Positions 22,201 through 30,312 of a stretch of DNA of 64,000 bases are shown here, piece after piece (position 1 is the stretch's first letter; each line of letters starts with the position of its first letter). Source of the stretch: Vitis vinifera (Eukaryota > Streptophyta > Magnoliopsida > Vitales > Vitaceae); contig NC_081817.1 of assembly GCF_030704535.1 (NCBI RefSeq), positions 28,459,001 through 28,523,000 on the forward strand, given 5' to 3'. Under the pieces are notes generated by a model. The model ran no database searches and had not been told where the DNA came from. It saw only the letters and a list, made by a program, of their open reading frames with translations. The translations under genes and the position numbers were made by a program.

Positions 22201-25181
22201 TTTGGTTTAAAGTTCCACAACATTCTTGTTCATGGATTGAGAAAAGTTCAACAAAAATTGATGTTTCTAAACTTGGACGTGTTAGTGTTTACTTTCTTAA
22301 CATCCGAGTTCATTCATGTTCACAATTTCTGTTTCTATGAGAATATATGAGGAACTTGTAGCTTTTTTCATTTTTTATATTTTTATCCTTTTTGTTTCTA
22401 TGGACGTATAATAGAAGCTCTAGAAGTTCTATGGAATCTAGTGGCTCTAACTTTTATTCCTCCAGTTACTTTTAGATATCAACAAATCAAATCATTTAAG
22501 TAATCATTTATGTGTAGACTGTGTAGTTTAATTGGAATACATTATTGATTGTGGAGTTGGTGAGGAAATGGGTGAGTCCAAGATTGAGTTTTGGGGCCTT
22601 TTGATTTAAACCATTAATTCCTCTTGGTTTTCAGAACCAAGTAAAACTTTTAATTTTATTCAAATGGGGAAAAAATTCCTTTAGAGAATTATCAGAAAGG
22701 TGTAAATTGTAATACTGGATCTTAATCCCGTCGAAAAGAACATTTGATTTGTTTAATATGTGGACTTTGCTATAGTTACATGCCATGCTCAAGAACTATC
22801 AACTTCTTGCTTGCAGCGATCCATTCCGCCCCTTGTGGGAGATCAATCCGGTTCGCAGGGTCATATACAGTGTGGATTGGCTGCCTGATCCGAGGTACTC
22901 TTGAATCTGTTTCAGTAGAATAAAAGAAAATTGGGCTTCTATTATTGATATTTATTTGTTTAACTATTGTTTGTTTGGGTTTTTAGATGTATTATCTTAT
23001 CCTTCGATGATGGAACACTAAGGATCTTCAGCTTGGCGAAGATTGCAAATGATGTTCCTGTTACCGGAAAACCTTTTTCTGGGACACAACAGCCTGGGTT
23101 GATCTGCTATTCTTGTTCGCCATTTCCTATTTGGAGTGTTCAAGTGTCACGAGCAACAGGTAGCTCTCCTATGCTCAATAAGCTTTTGATGTTAAATGCG
23201 GTTATTTTTTAAGCTACAAAAAGTGCATATAATTGGCATTTAGCAATGTAGGGAATAGGAGTATATTTTTACATGAATGACTTGAGAGAGGTTCTAATGA
23301 TCATATTGAGTGCTGAAAACTAAAAAATTAAATGGTCCCACAAATTTATCACAGTTGATATAGCAAATAGTTTATGACTTAAAAATAAATTTCAAATCAC
23401 ATCTGAAACTTTTCAATCATCTAGACCCAACTGTATTTGATATTGCAAATGGTTGCGCATGAAATATAGACAATCCAAACATTTTATCTCATTGAAAGAA
23501 AGGTGTAAGAGGAAAATTGTAATTAATCCAGTTTTATGTGAAACTTTTCAATCATCTAGACCTACCTGTTTGATATTGAAAATGGCCACACCTGAAATAT
23601 TGACAATCAAAACACTTTATCTCATTGCATTTCTGCAATCACCATTATTAATTATCAACCATTCTGACAAATTTCATTGAATATTCTAGGGTTGGCTGCA
23701 TATTGCAGTGCAGATGGTACTGTTCGCCAATTTCAGGTTGGTTTAACTTATTGATATGTCTTTATTGTTTTTGCCCTTTTTATATTTCTGCTTCTATCAT
23801 TTTTTTTTTCATTCCTAGAAGGGAAATTGCAACCTGACTAGTTCAGCTGTCCTTTAGCCACCATTGGCTCCTTTTTCCATCTACATGGATCAAAGAGGAT
23901 GACTGGGGCACAACAAATAATTTCCCCTCCTAACACATTAATGTCACAAGTTAAGATAGTCTGATGTTTTTATAGCCTACCAATTTTGCTGGGTTATTTT
24001 CGGCTGTGGATGCATATTTAGAATGTATCACAGAAGCTTCTACAAAATCCTTATTTCTAGATGTTCATACCTTATAGTGCATTTTGACAGCAGTGGAGTA
24101 AAATTAACATTTGGAAAAGAAACCTTTTAAGAAATGGATAAACTTAAAAGGACTTGGCTACTGTGAACTTGTCACTGAGTTTTGAAGTGTCCATAAATTT
24201 TCACCATGAATACTAAGAAACTTGATGTGAAACCCTAACTTTGTGATGAACACTGAACTGAGGGTAGAGAATCATGTTTGTTTGTCATTTTCGCATGAAA
24301 GCTTATATAGGTGTGCTATTATAATACCATCTTATCTTATAAATAAATATATATATATATATTGACACCTCTATCTAATCTTAATATATTAAGCATGATA
24401 TTTAAATTGGACTATCACTATCGTCTAAATGGTCTGAGTCCTAAGCTGCTTCTAAGCTTTTAATGTTATTATAATCAGCTTACAATTAAAGCAGTGGAGA
24501 AAGATTCCCGAAACAAGGCCCCTCATTTTCTATGTGGGTCATTGACTGAGGACAACTCAGTCCTTACTATCAATACTCCATTGTCAACCATTCCTTTTGT
24601 GGTGAAGAAGGCACTGAACCAGTGGGGGGATACCCCACGATCCATTCGTGGGATTTCTGAGTCAAATCAGGCAAAAAGAGTCAATAATCAGAAGTCAAAT
24701 GATCAACCACTAGGTAAGTGTTGATAATTCCAGTGCAATATACTGGTCTTCAGTTTTATATTTTCTTGAGCACATTTACCTGATTTTGAATCTTGCTGCA
24801 GACCTATGTGAAGATGATGATGATGATGATGATGATGACGACAATGATTCATCGATTGAAGTATCTGGGAGCACGAAGGCAGCTTCGAAGAGAAAACAAA
24901 AAACAAAATCTAAATCTAGCAGTAAAAAAAATCCAAAAAAAGATCAAGCAGCACTTTGCAGTTATGAAGAGGCAGAGAACTTAGAGAATAAAGAAGATAG
25001 AAAAGAGGAAGGCGGAAATGAAATTGAAGTTTTCCCTTCCAAAATTGTAGCACTTCATAGGGTAAGATGGAACATGAACAAGGGGAGTGAGGGATGGCTG
25101 TGCTATGGAGGAGCAGCAGGAATTGTGCGTTGTCAGAAGATTACTGCTGGTGTGTTGAAAAAAGATCTTGTGAAGAGATGA
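3100..25181 (+). CDS. AT-hook/WD40 repeat protein, TFIIIC-subunit-like (15 exons)
   Basis: Coding exons by hand: 3100-3335, 7221-7347, 7496-7533, 9625-9718, 11197-12233, 13124-13255, 15510-15582, 15794-15860, 16107-16179, 21747-21812, 22817-22894, 22987-23159, 23690-23736, 24479-24713, 24802-25181. Together they give 2,856 nt, or 951 residues plus stop, and every GT/AG junction keeps phase. Three AT-hooks with GRPRK cores lie near residues 214, 234 and 314. WD-like blades include the motifs [52 protein letters not shown] and [10 protein letters not shown]. The C-terminal exon has ten consecutive Asp followed by a Lys-rich stretch, then a short conserved-looking end. This layout matches plant transducin/WD40 AT-hook proteins (Arabidopsis At1g19485 type, from memory), which resemble TFIIIC subunit GTF3C2; a nuclear chromatin or Pol III role is inferred. 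The first ATG is used, and a GTG directly precedes it. Introns are greatly swollen by transposons. Confidence 0.86.
3470..4075 (+). repeat. Diverged copy of the 27.8-28.2 kb repeat in intron 1
   Basis: It shares the GGTAGAAGAAGCAGAAGTAG-like leader (3500-3520) and the downstream block GAGAGATCTATCTAAACATCCTTAGAA ... ATTAAGAAGCTTTCCCAAACAAG (about 3995-4065) with the region near 27.8-28.2 kb. The open frame at 3426-3794 lies inside this segment and shows no domain. Confidence 0.5.
4459..4500. repeat. (TTA)n microsatellite
   Basis: About 14 TTA/ATT units. It forms the tail of the minus-strand LINE relic in intron 1. Confidence 0.9.
4459..5690 (-). mobile_element. LINE 3' end relic in intron 1 of the WD40 gene
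   Basis: On the minus strand, translation of about 5690 to 5350 gives decayed LINE ORF2 sequence: KALLCKW, then FSMGNG, then [20 protein letters not shown], with stops and frameshifts. This is the region between the reverse transcriptase and the zinc-binding (zf-RVT) domain in plant L1-like LINEs. The element ends at the left in a (TTA)n run at about 4459-4500, which on its own strand is an (AAT)n tail. It is truncated at its 5' end and inactive. Confidence 0.75.
6360..6876. repeat. Old diverged direct repeat flanking the TRIM
   Basis: About 6360-6446 and 6788-6876 share a diverged order of words (AGCT, GCTTCTAA, ATAGTTTGT or ATACTTTGT, TATCACTTT, AACTCATC). This suggests that an older tandem duplication was present and the TRIM then landed at its junction. 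The match is weak and was judged by eye. Confidence 0.4.
6450..6767 (+). mobile_element. TRIM (terminal-repeat retrotransposon in miniature)
   Basis: The left LTR is 6455-6582 and starts TGACGTAGGAC; the right LTR is 6660-6762 and starts TGATGTAGGAC. Both end in CATCA, and they differ mainly by a ~25 bp indel. Directly after the left LTR, TTTGGTATTAGGGCGAGG (6583-6600) resembles the initiator-Met-tRNA primer binding site of plant LTR elements. Directly before the right LTR lies a purine tract, GAGTGGGGGCA. The 5 bp GCATG is present on both flanks (6450-6454 and 6763-6767) as a target-site duplication. The ~77 bp interior has no coding capacity. It lies in intron 1 of the WD40 gene. Confidence 0.88.
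6951..7050 (-). mobile_element. tRNA-derived SINE with LINE-like tail
   Basis: This 100 bp insertion is bounded by an 18 bp direct repeat, GGGTTMTGTAAAAACRGT, at 6933-6950 and 7051-7068 with two mismatches. On the minus strand it reads GGCTTGGCTCAAGTGG (box A-like), then about 30 nt later GAGGTTCCAAGTACAAG (box B-like), and ends in TTACCTAT plus poly(A). The TACCTAT-A(n) ending resembles the LINE tails elsewhere in this window, as expected if LINE machinery mobilised it. It lies in intron 1 of the WD40 gene. Confidence 0.72.
9229..9369 (+). mobile_element. 5'-truncated LINE tail with perfect 17 bp target-site duplication
   Basis: ATTAAATGTATCAATTT occurs at 9229-9245 and again at 9353-9369. 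The 107 bp between them ends in CTTTACCTATC followed by A7, the typical 3' end of plant LINEs, and carries GTGTATACC as do other LINE 3' regions here. The insertion is therefore a LINE copy cut to its last ~107 bp. It lies in intron 3 of the WD40 gene. Confidence 0.85.
11338..11880 (+). repeat. Intra-exon duplication carrying AT-hooks
   Basis: Within exon 5 of the WD40 gene two ~80-residue blocks align along their length. The first runs from about 11389 and the second from about 11629, with the GGNAGACCTAGAAAAA hook core at 11401 and 11641, exactly 240 bp apart. Both continue with PIIESLDxLDCENQ and end in [15 protein letters not shown] further hook core at 11341 lies 60 bp before the first block. 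The frame is kept throughout, and the second block has one extra codon. Confidence 0.92.
13264..13293. repeat. (TA)n microsatellite
   Basis: About 15 TA units, immediately downstream of the exon 6 donor of the WD40 gene. Confidence 0.9.
13492..13589. repeat. 34 bp inverted repeat (hairpin) in intron 6
   Basis: The left arm (about 13492-13525, GGAAGTTTTGCTTATCCTTG and on) and the reverse complement of the right arm (about 13556-13589) match at about 31 of 34 positions. The AT-rich loop is about 30 nt. It is foldback-like, and transcription of the host intron would produce a long hairpin RNA. Confidence 0.75.
13690..13885. repeat. Imperfect direct repeat, period ~113 bp
   Basis: Two segments (about 13700-13770 and 13815-13885) share GAGAGAGGAG, TTGTTTTT, AAGCAAGAA and GGAATCCCTT followed by ATAATAGTC. 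They lie just upstream of the LINE relic in intron 6 and may be part of it. Confidence 0.6.
13880..15010 (+). mobile_element. Decayed LINE reverse transcriptase relic in intron 6
   Basis: Fragmented translation in several frames follows the order of a plant LINE ORF2: [11 protein letters not shown] (the fingers segment before the RT core), [28 protein letters not shown], then text matching the [17 protein letters not shown] and DGWKRA.LS.GG regions. Many stops and frameshifts are present and there is no catalytic FADD box. It is in the same orientation as the host gene and belongs to a different subfamily from the LINE at 49.9-52.6 kb. Confidence 0.72.
16435..16592 (-). repeat. Copia 3' LTR (element sense)
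   Basis: 158 bp, beginning TGTTAAG on the plus strand and ending ATTCAATA. The terminal CA of the other LTR is TA here. Confidence 0.93.
16600..20637 (-). pseudogene. Copia gag-pol polyprotein, interrupted by four stops
   Basis: One frame runs from 20637 (first in-frame ATG at 20583) to 16600. Domains in order are gag with a CCHC knuckle ([14 protein letters not shown]), aspartic protease ([11 protein letters not shown]), the integrase zinc region and core ([25 protein letters not shown]), copia-type reverse transcriptase with YVDD, and RNase H (SSAEAEYR, ending QLADIFTK). In-frame stops lie at 19282-19284, 19042-19044, 18556-18558 and 17053-17055; no frameshift was seen. The copy is therefore unable to make a full polyprotein itself. 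A TAA also precedes 20637, so the original start may lie at the first ATG or have been lost. Confidence 0.9.
21311..21468 (-). repeat. Copia 5' LTR (element sense)
   Basis: 158 bp with canonical TG...CA ends. The adjoining bases 21299-21310 are the primer binding site complementary to the 3' end of initiator Met tRNA. Confidence 0.93.
24813..24842 (+). repeat. In-frame (GAT)n tract coding ten Asp
   Basis: Eight GAT and two GAC codons in the last exon of the WD40 gene. It is a triplet microsatellite that is likely to vary in length between alleles. Confidence 0.9.
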
Positions 25182-26600
25182 AGTAAATCATATAATATAA
25201 CCAACCACCTGACCCTTTCTTGGCTATGTTATCATCCTGAATCGATATACTACTTGATATTTAACTAAGCCTTAATTTTGAAACAATTTCGGTGCAGGTG
25301 AAGGTATTTGAAATCACCCTGCTGTATAGTAGTTGGATTTGAAATTGCCCATAGGAGAAATCTGTATTTTTCTTTTAAGTACTTCTATTAAACTTCACTT
25401 TATTGTAATTGATGAATACTGTCTAGTGATGAATAATTACCATATATTGTCTACATGGGAGACTGCTGGAGGTCAGAACTGCTAGCGCCAACAACCTCCA
25501 CAACCTGCTTTGGGCTGTTGTCAGAAGAGTAATCACAATTTCTTCTTGCCATCTATGTGAATTTATTTGTGTGCCTATATATGTGAAGATAGAATGTTAA
25601 TTAATAGTTATAAATTCACATTCTTCTAATGAAAGAACTTGAGGGAAAATTTAACTTATGAGTATTATGTAGATGCCCTGCAAAGGAACTTTTTAATGAT
25701 TATGTATTGGCCTTTTTTTTTTCTTTTCCCAGTGAGAAATAGCCCGAGAATCCAAAGTCCATAACTATGGCCAGGAGCTTTAATAGTTTTGCAGCATGTC
25801 TGTTACCACTTACCACATGGAAGCAATGCTCTCAGGTATGAAAAGATTAAGAAGAACAGTATGGTTTCAATTTTCAAAATTAATTTGTGGACATTTTTTA
25901 TTTTTATTTTTTACTTTGATCTGCTATCTGATGCAAGTTAATTTTGCAGAAAAAGAGATTGTTGTGTTGGTGTTTCCAAACACAATGCTTAAACTTCACA
26001 TGGCAAGATCATGGGATTTTTCAGGAATGCATGAAAAAAAAAATGAAGAAAAGGAACCCCCCACCCGAATCAGAGATATGAATCTATGATCATTGGTTTA
26101 TTAGATACAGGTAGGCATGAACTTCCTTCTTAAGAGAGATGGTAACAAGAAACCTTTTCTCAAATTAAAATATGTTATTTTCATTTTTGGTTTGCTTTTC
26201 TTTTCATTTTCAGGAATTTGGATTGAGTCCCCCAGTTTCAAAGATAAGGGTAAGGTTATGCACCTCTCCCAACCAAGTGGAAGAGCAAATGTGGTAAGAG
26301 GGCACTGACTTCAGTGGGTGTAACAATTTACTTTGTTGAGTGGTTTTTTCAAATGGTGTATGTTTTTTTATATTTATATCGAAAAGATTACATAGCATGC
26401 TACTTACTATATGAAAAGAAATTATGGGAAGCATTTCAGGAAACATTTTGCATTGTTCTTTTATTACAAAGACATCAGGCTTTTTTGGTACTTACCAAAA
26501 GAGTTCTGTAAGTCTGAAATGTGAAGCAATTTACTGACATTTAGATTCTTTGAAAATTACATTTACTTTATTATAATGGGGAATCCACCTCCACTGCAAG
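25182..26600. other. 3' UTR and downstream region of the WD40 gene
   Basis: The first ~250 bp after the stop are AT-rich and contain A/T-rich near-upstream elements around 25385-25435 where polyadenylation is plausible. The rest shows no recognisable gene; short frames at 25796-26511 have no domains. Confidence 0.45.
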
Positions 26601-26757
26601 GCATTTATCCCAACTGTTAATGAAGCAAACCTAGGATAATATAGGCCGCCCCTCTACCCTAGAGGCCTACAACACTTAAAATACCAGGCATGCTTGAACT
26701 TGGGACCTCTGAAGAGGGCATAGCCACTGAGCTCCACCTTTGGGGGCTACTGACAAC
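26600..26757 (-). mobile_element. tRNA-derived SINE relic
   Basis: On the minus strand GTGGAGCTCAGTGGC (26737-26723) resembles a Pol III box A, and GGTCCCAAGTTCAAGC (26707-26692) resembles box B, with ~15 nt between them, followed by a GC-richer body. This spacing and order are those of tRNA-related plant SINEs. The 3' boundary near 26600 is uncertain. Confidence 0.6.
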
Positions 26758-26760
26758 TAG

Positions 26761-26817
26761 AAAATTGAACGAAGAATTTTTTTTTTTTTTTTGATAGGCC
26801 AAAATTGAACTAGGAAT
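26761..26817 (-). mobile_element. 23 bp LINE-tail micro-insertion with target-site duplication
   Basis: AAAATTGAACKARGAAT is present at 26761-26777 and 26801-26817 with two mismatches. Between them is only T(15)GATAGGCC, which on the minus strand is GGCCTATC plus poly(A), the last bases of a LINE. Confidence 0.68.
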
Positions 26818-27059
26818 TATGTCAAACATGAGAGGAAATTTAAGAAAGAACATAAAAGATCTTTAAGATGCTTGCATCAAATGATGTAAGAATAGGGAAA
26901 CTTGTTTGTCACAAGATTTGGTAACATTTCTTTGAACATTTATGTTTCCTTTGAACCTATATGAAGGTCTTAATCAGTCTTGTATTCAGGAATTCCAAAC
27001 ATATTCTCCAAGGATTTTAATCTCAACATTTTCAAATTTTGGCAGCAAGGTCATCCAAG

Positions 27060-27515
27060 CATGGTACCATGAAGTATGACCTGGATAGCAACCTTGCTAT
27101 TCCCAGTCAAGCTGATGACTGGTCGACACTGATAGGCATGACAGACACATCCCCCACTGCTGCTAGGTTACTGGTTAAAGATGCCCGCTTATATGGCATA
27201 TAGCTCAAGGGACCACCCATGGAGAGGTGCCATTAGCATGTATTGCCATGCACAAACTACGTTGGTACACTGGCTCCTCTGACATGAATTTAGCTAGATT
27301 TAATGATGCCATTGAGGGTTTCCCTGTGTCCTTTTGGCGGAAGTGGTAGACCATTTCTCAGAGGCCCCATCACCATTGGAGCTGTCCACGCCATGAAAAA
27401 GGGAATCTCGATGTCTTGGCTCTTTAGGGGATGATGGACCTTATGAAGCAACCATCCAAAATATCACACCCTGGATCCTGACAGTGGGTGGTAGTAGTAC
27501 CAAATAGGTGGTGAG
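27060..27515 (+). pseudogene. Decayed subtilisin-like protease (subtilase) fragment
   Basis: Pieces in shifting frames follow a plant subtilase in order: TSPTAARLLVKDARLYGI, then VPLACIAMHKLRW, then GSSDMNLARFNDAIEG, then PITIGAVHAMKKGI, and finally GDDGPYEATIQNITPWILTVG (27429-27491). The last two correspond to the family's AFHAMKxGI and SAGNxGP...PWxLTVGA segments between the catalytic His and Ser. Several stops and frameshifts interrupt it, and the catalytic residues themselves are not in the surviving piece. It is a dead fragment. Confidence 0.8.
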
Positions 27516-27769
27516 TCAAGGTGGGGCAATGATATGAAAGCTTCTGTAAGCCTCTGCATCTTTCTCTCTCTCTATCAGGCTATTGCTCAAGAAGCCATGT
27601 ACTAATTCAAGTTTTGGTTGTTTGTAGGAAGTTTCCGTGAACACATTTTCACGAGGAAAAAAAAAAAACATTTACCCTCTCACTAGTGGAACCTAGCATC
27701 ACCCACTTCCGGGCGGAGCATATTGGGAAAATGTTAGGTATGGATATTAAAGCTTTGTTTGGAATAACA

Positions 27770-28205
27770 TTTAACTTTTGCATTTAACGATAGAAGAAGT
27801 AAAAGCAGAAGTAGGATTAAATTCTGGGAACTATATTTTAGAAAATGTTTTTCTTCAAAATACCGATAAATCATGTTAGGAAGTGTAAAACCCATGATTG
27901 AGAGTTCTATTTAAACATTCTTAAAAGTTATGTTTGGTGCTTTTAGCAATTAAGAAGCTCTCCTAAACAAACTTACGACATTTATATAGCTATGTACATC
28001 ATGCGAGTTCACTGCATCATGTTCAAGGAAAATCATAGATCTCTGCTTTTTTTACATACGAATGAATCATGTTAGGAAGTATAAAACCCATGATTGAGAG
28101 TTCTATCTAAGGACTATTAAAAATTATGTTTGATGCTTTTAGCAATTAAGAAGCTCTCGTAAACAAACTTACAGAATTCATACAGCTATGTGCATCATGT
28201 GAGAT
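27770..28205 (+). repeat. Duplicated ~140 bp repeat, related to 3480-4070
   Basis: 27865-28010 and 28063-28208 match closely (ATCATGTTAGGAAGTRTAAA, ACCCATGATTGAGAGTTCTA, AGCAATTAAGAAGCTCTC, AAACAAACTTAC). The same ordered words recur in diverged form at about 3960-4070, and the leader TTTAGCGGTAGAAGAAGCAG at about 3497 is echoed near 27783. This is a non-coding dispersed repeat family, perhaps a non-autonomous DNA transposon. Confidence 0.65.
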
Positions 28206-28209
28206 CATT

Positions 28210-30300
28210 GTCTTTGTATCTCTCATGGCTATTAGTTATCACTTATCATCCATGCAATTAAGTGCTTTATAACTTAGATTCAACACAAGGATGGTGCTTT
28301 TGATTGGGGGACTCCAAAACTGGCCAGGTGACCGGAAAGATCAGAAAATAACGGTCAAGATGTGTCATCAAGGAACAAGGAAGGATCGGAATGGTCATGT
28401 CACCTGATGAGGCAATGGACGTTTGACTGCCGGGGAGGAAAAAAAATGCAGACCAATATATCAACTCAACCAAGTATGTATCATTTCCTTTCTAAGTATA
28501 TTCTTGAGCTCAATATTTATTTTATTTTTTTCTTTTCTGTACTTTTTTTATTATACTCTTCATATATCATTATCATTTTTGTAAAGATAATTTATCTTAC
28601 AATTTTTTTTTATTTTTTTACTTTTATCTCATTAGAATTTTGTTTTTTTTTCTCATTTTTCTTTTCAACCTTTAATTTTGTTATACTCAAATTCCTTCTT
28701 TTTTTTTTACATAAAATAAAACTAAATTAATTTTTAAAATTTTTGGATAAGTCTTGTTTTAAAAACTAATTAAACTACCTCAATTTTGTATAACTTGAAA
28801 GAGAAATGAATTTAGTATAAATTAAAAAAAAAATTATCATTAAAAAAAAACCAATATGATAAAAAAAAATTAATAAAAATAGTATCAATGCATTTTGCTA
28901 TTTATATCTAAACACTTTGCTACATTTGGTTCTAGAAAAGTATTAAAAAAAAAAATTGATTTTCTATATCAAGGCAAATACCAAAAATAAATAAAATATA
29001 ATTAAAATTAGACAAAAACTTTTACATTTTTAAACTATTTAATCCTTATATTTAATAGGCAAAATAAGAAAAATAAATTTAAATAACGAATAAAAATAAT
29101 TAATTTTTTTTCTCTATTTTGATTTTAATAATTTAATTAAACCGGGGCGGGGGCGGGGGAAAGAGGTTATTTATGGCCGAAGGACCAATATTTGGACACC
29201 CAACCGACACTTGAGAAAAATGACTGTAGGCCCAGGAAGGGAAAGTGTGGTTCCATTATTAGAAATGGACAAAGATGGCCTTCTTCCTATGCCCTTCCCC
29301 CGGTTCCCCATCAATGATCATTCGTTGTCTTTTTTCTTTTTCTTTTTTTTGTAATAATATTTTCATACTCATCCTCAAAAAGGAAAAGATAAAAGAATGG
29401 TGGAACCTGTATGATTTTTTAAATATAAAGCAATTAAAGTGAAAAAAAAAATGAATTGCATCACTCCACACTAAAAACATTAATTCTAAGTGATATTTAA
29501 ATTAATTCTTTCAAAAAGAAAAGCCAAAGAGTGCCAAGTTTGGTTTCTTTTCTCACCTACCAAACATCTAGTGTTCCTGCCAACCTTTTATTCTACCCAT
29601 TTGGTTTCTTTGATTCTCCCACCAAAACAGTATAAGTGAAAAATAATGAAGAAATAACACAATAAAAGTGGTATATTTATATACGAGATGGATTGTGTGT
29701 GTTTGAAAATGATTTTAGAAAGTAGTTTTAGTTTTTTTATTACTTAAATAATAAAAATTTAAAAGTATTATACAAGTTAAAAATACTTCCTAAACATATT
29801 TTTATTTTAAAAAATATTGAAAACATTTTTTAAAAATTATTTATAACTATTTTTTAAAATACCTTCCATACAAAGTCAAATACTCTTGAAACTTTATTTT
29901 GATTTACTTATTTATTTCATGTTTAATAAAGTTTTTATAATTCTAACATGTTTTTTTGTAAATTATTATTTTATGTGTCAAATTTAACTTTCGAATGAAA
30001 TTAAAAATAAAAAAATAAAAACAAAAAAACAAAAAAATCCTCCCAATAAAAGTCTGAAATGAGATGCAATTATTTTAAAATTAAATATATAAGTCTAAGT
30101 CTAAGTCTAATCCTAAAACTTATTTTTTTAAATTAAAAAATAAATAAATAAATAAATAAATAAAAACACCATTTCAGCAAAGGAAATTTTGATAAATTCA
30201 TTGAACTCTCACAGATACACGATAGCATAACAAAAAAAAAAACATACATTAATGCATTTGTGTGAAAAATTCAAAAATCTCATTAAAATTAAAATTCCTC
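28210..30300. other. AT-rich intergenic DNA with transposon remnants
   Basis: No gene seen. Positions 28920-29115 resemble the MITE-like element at 60161-60485. Positions 29142-29165 form an isolated G-rich run. Around 29700-29990 there are AT-rich, partly self-complementary sequences. (TAAA)n lies at about 30139-30165. Confidence 0.55.
28920..29115 (+). mobile_element. Diverged MITE copy (family of 60.2 kb)
   Basis: It shares ATATAATTAAAATTA, AAAAACTTTTACATTTTTAAA and ATTTAATCCTTATATT with the element at 60161-60485, in the same order. Terminal inverted repeats are not clear here. Confidence 0.45.
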
Positions 30301-30312
30301 CAAGGAAATCCA

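Noticed and set aside
24703..24906. Minus-strand frame with poly-His
   Set aside because: Shadow of the GAT repeat in the last exon of the WD40 gene.
25796..26511. Extra 3' exons of the WD40 gene
   Set aside because: The last exon already ends at a stop after a conserved-looking C-terminus; frames here have no WD or other motif.
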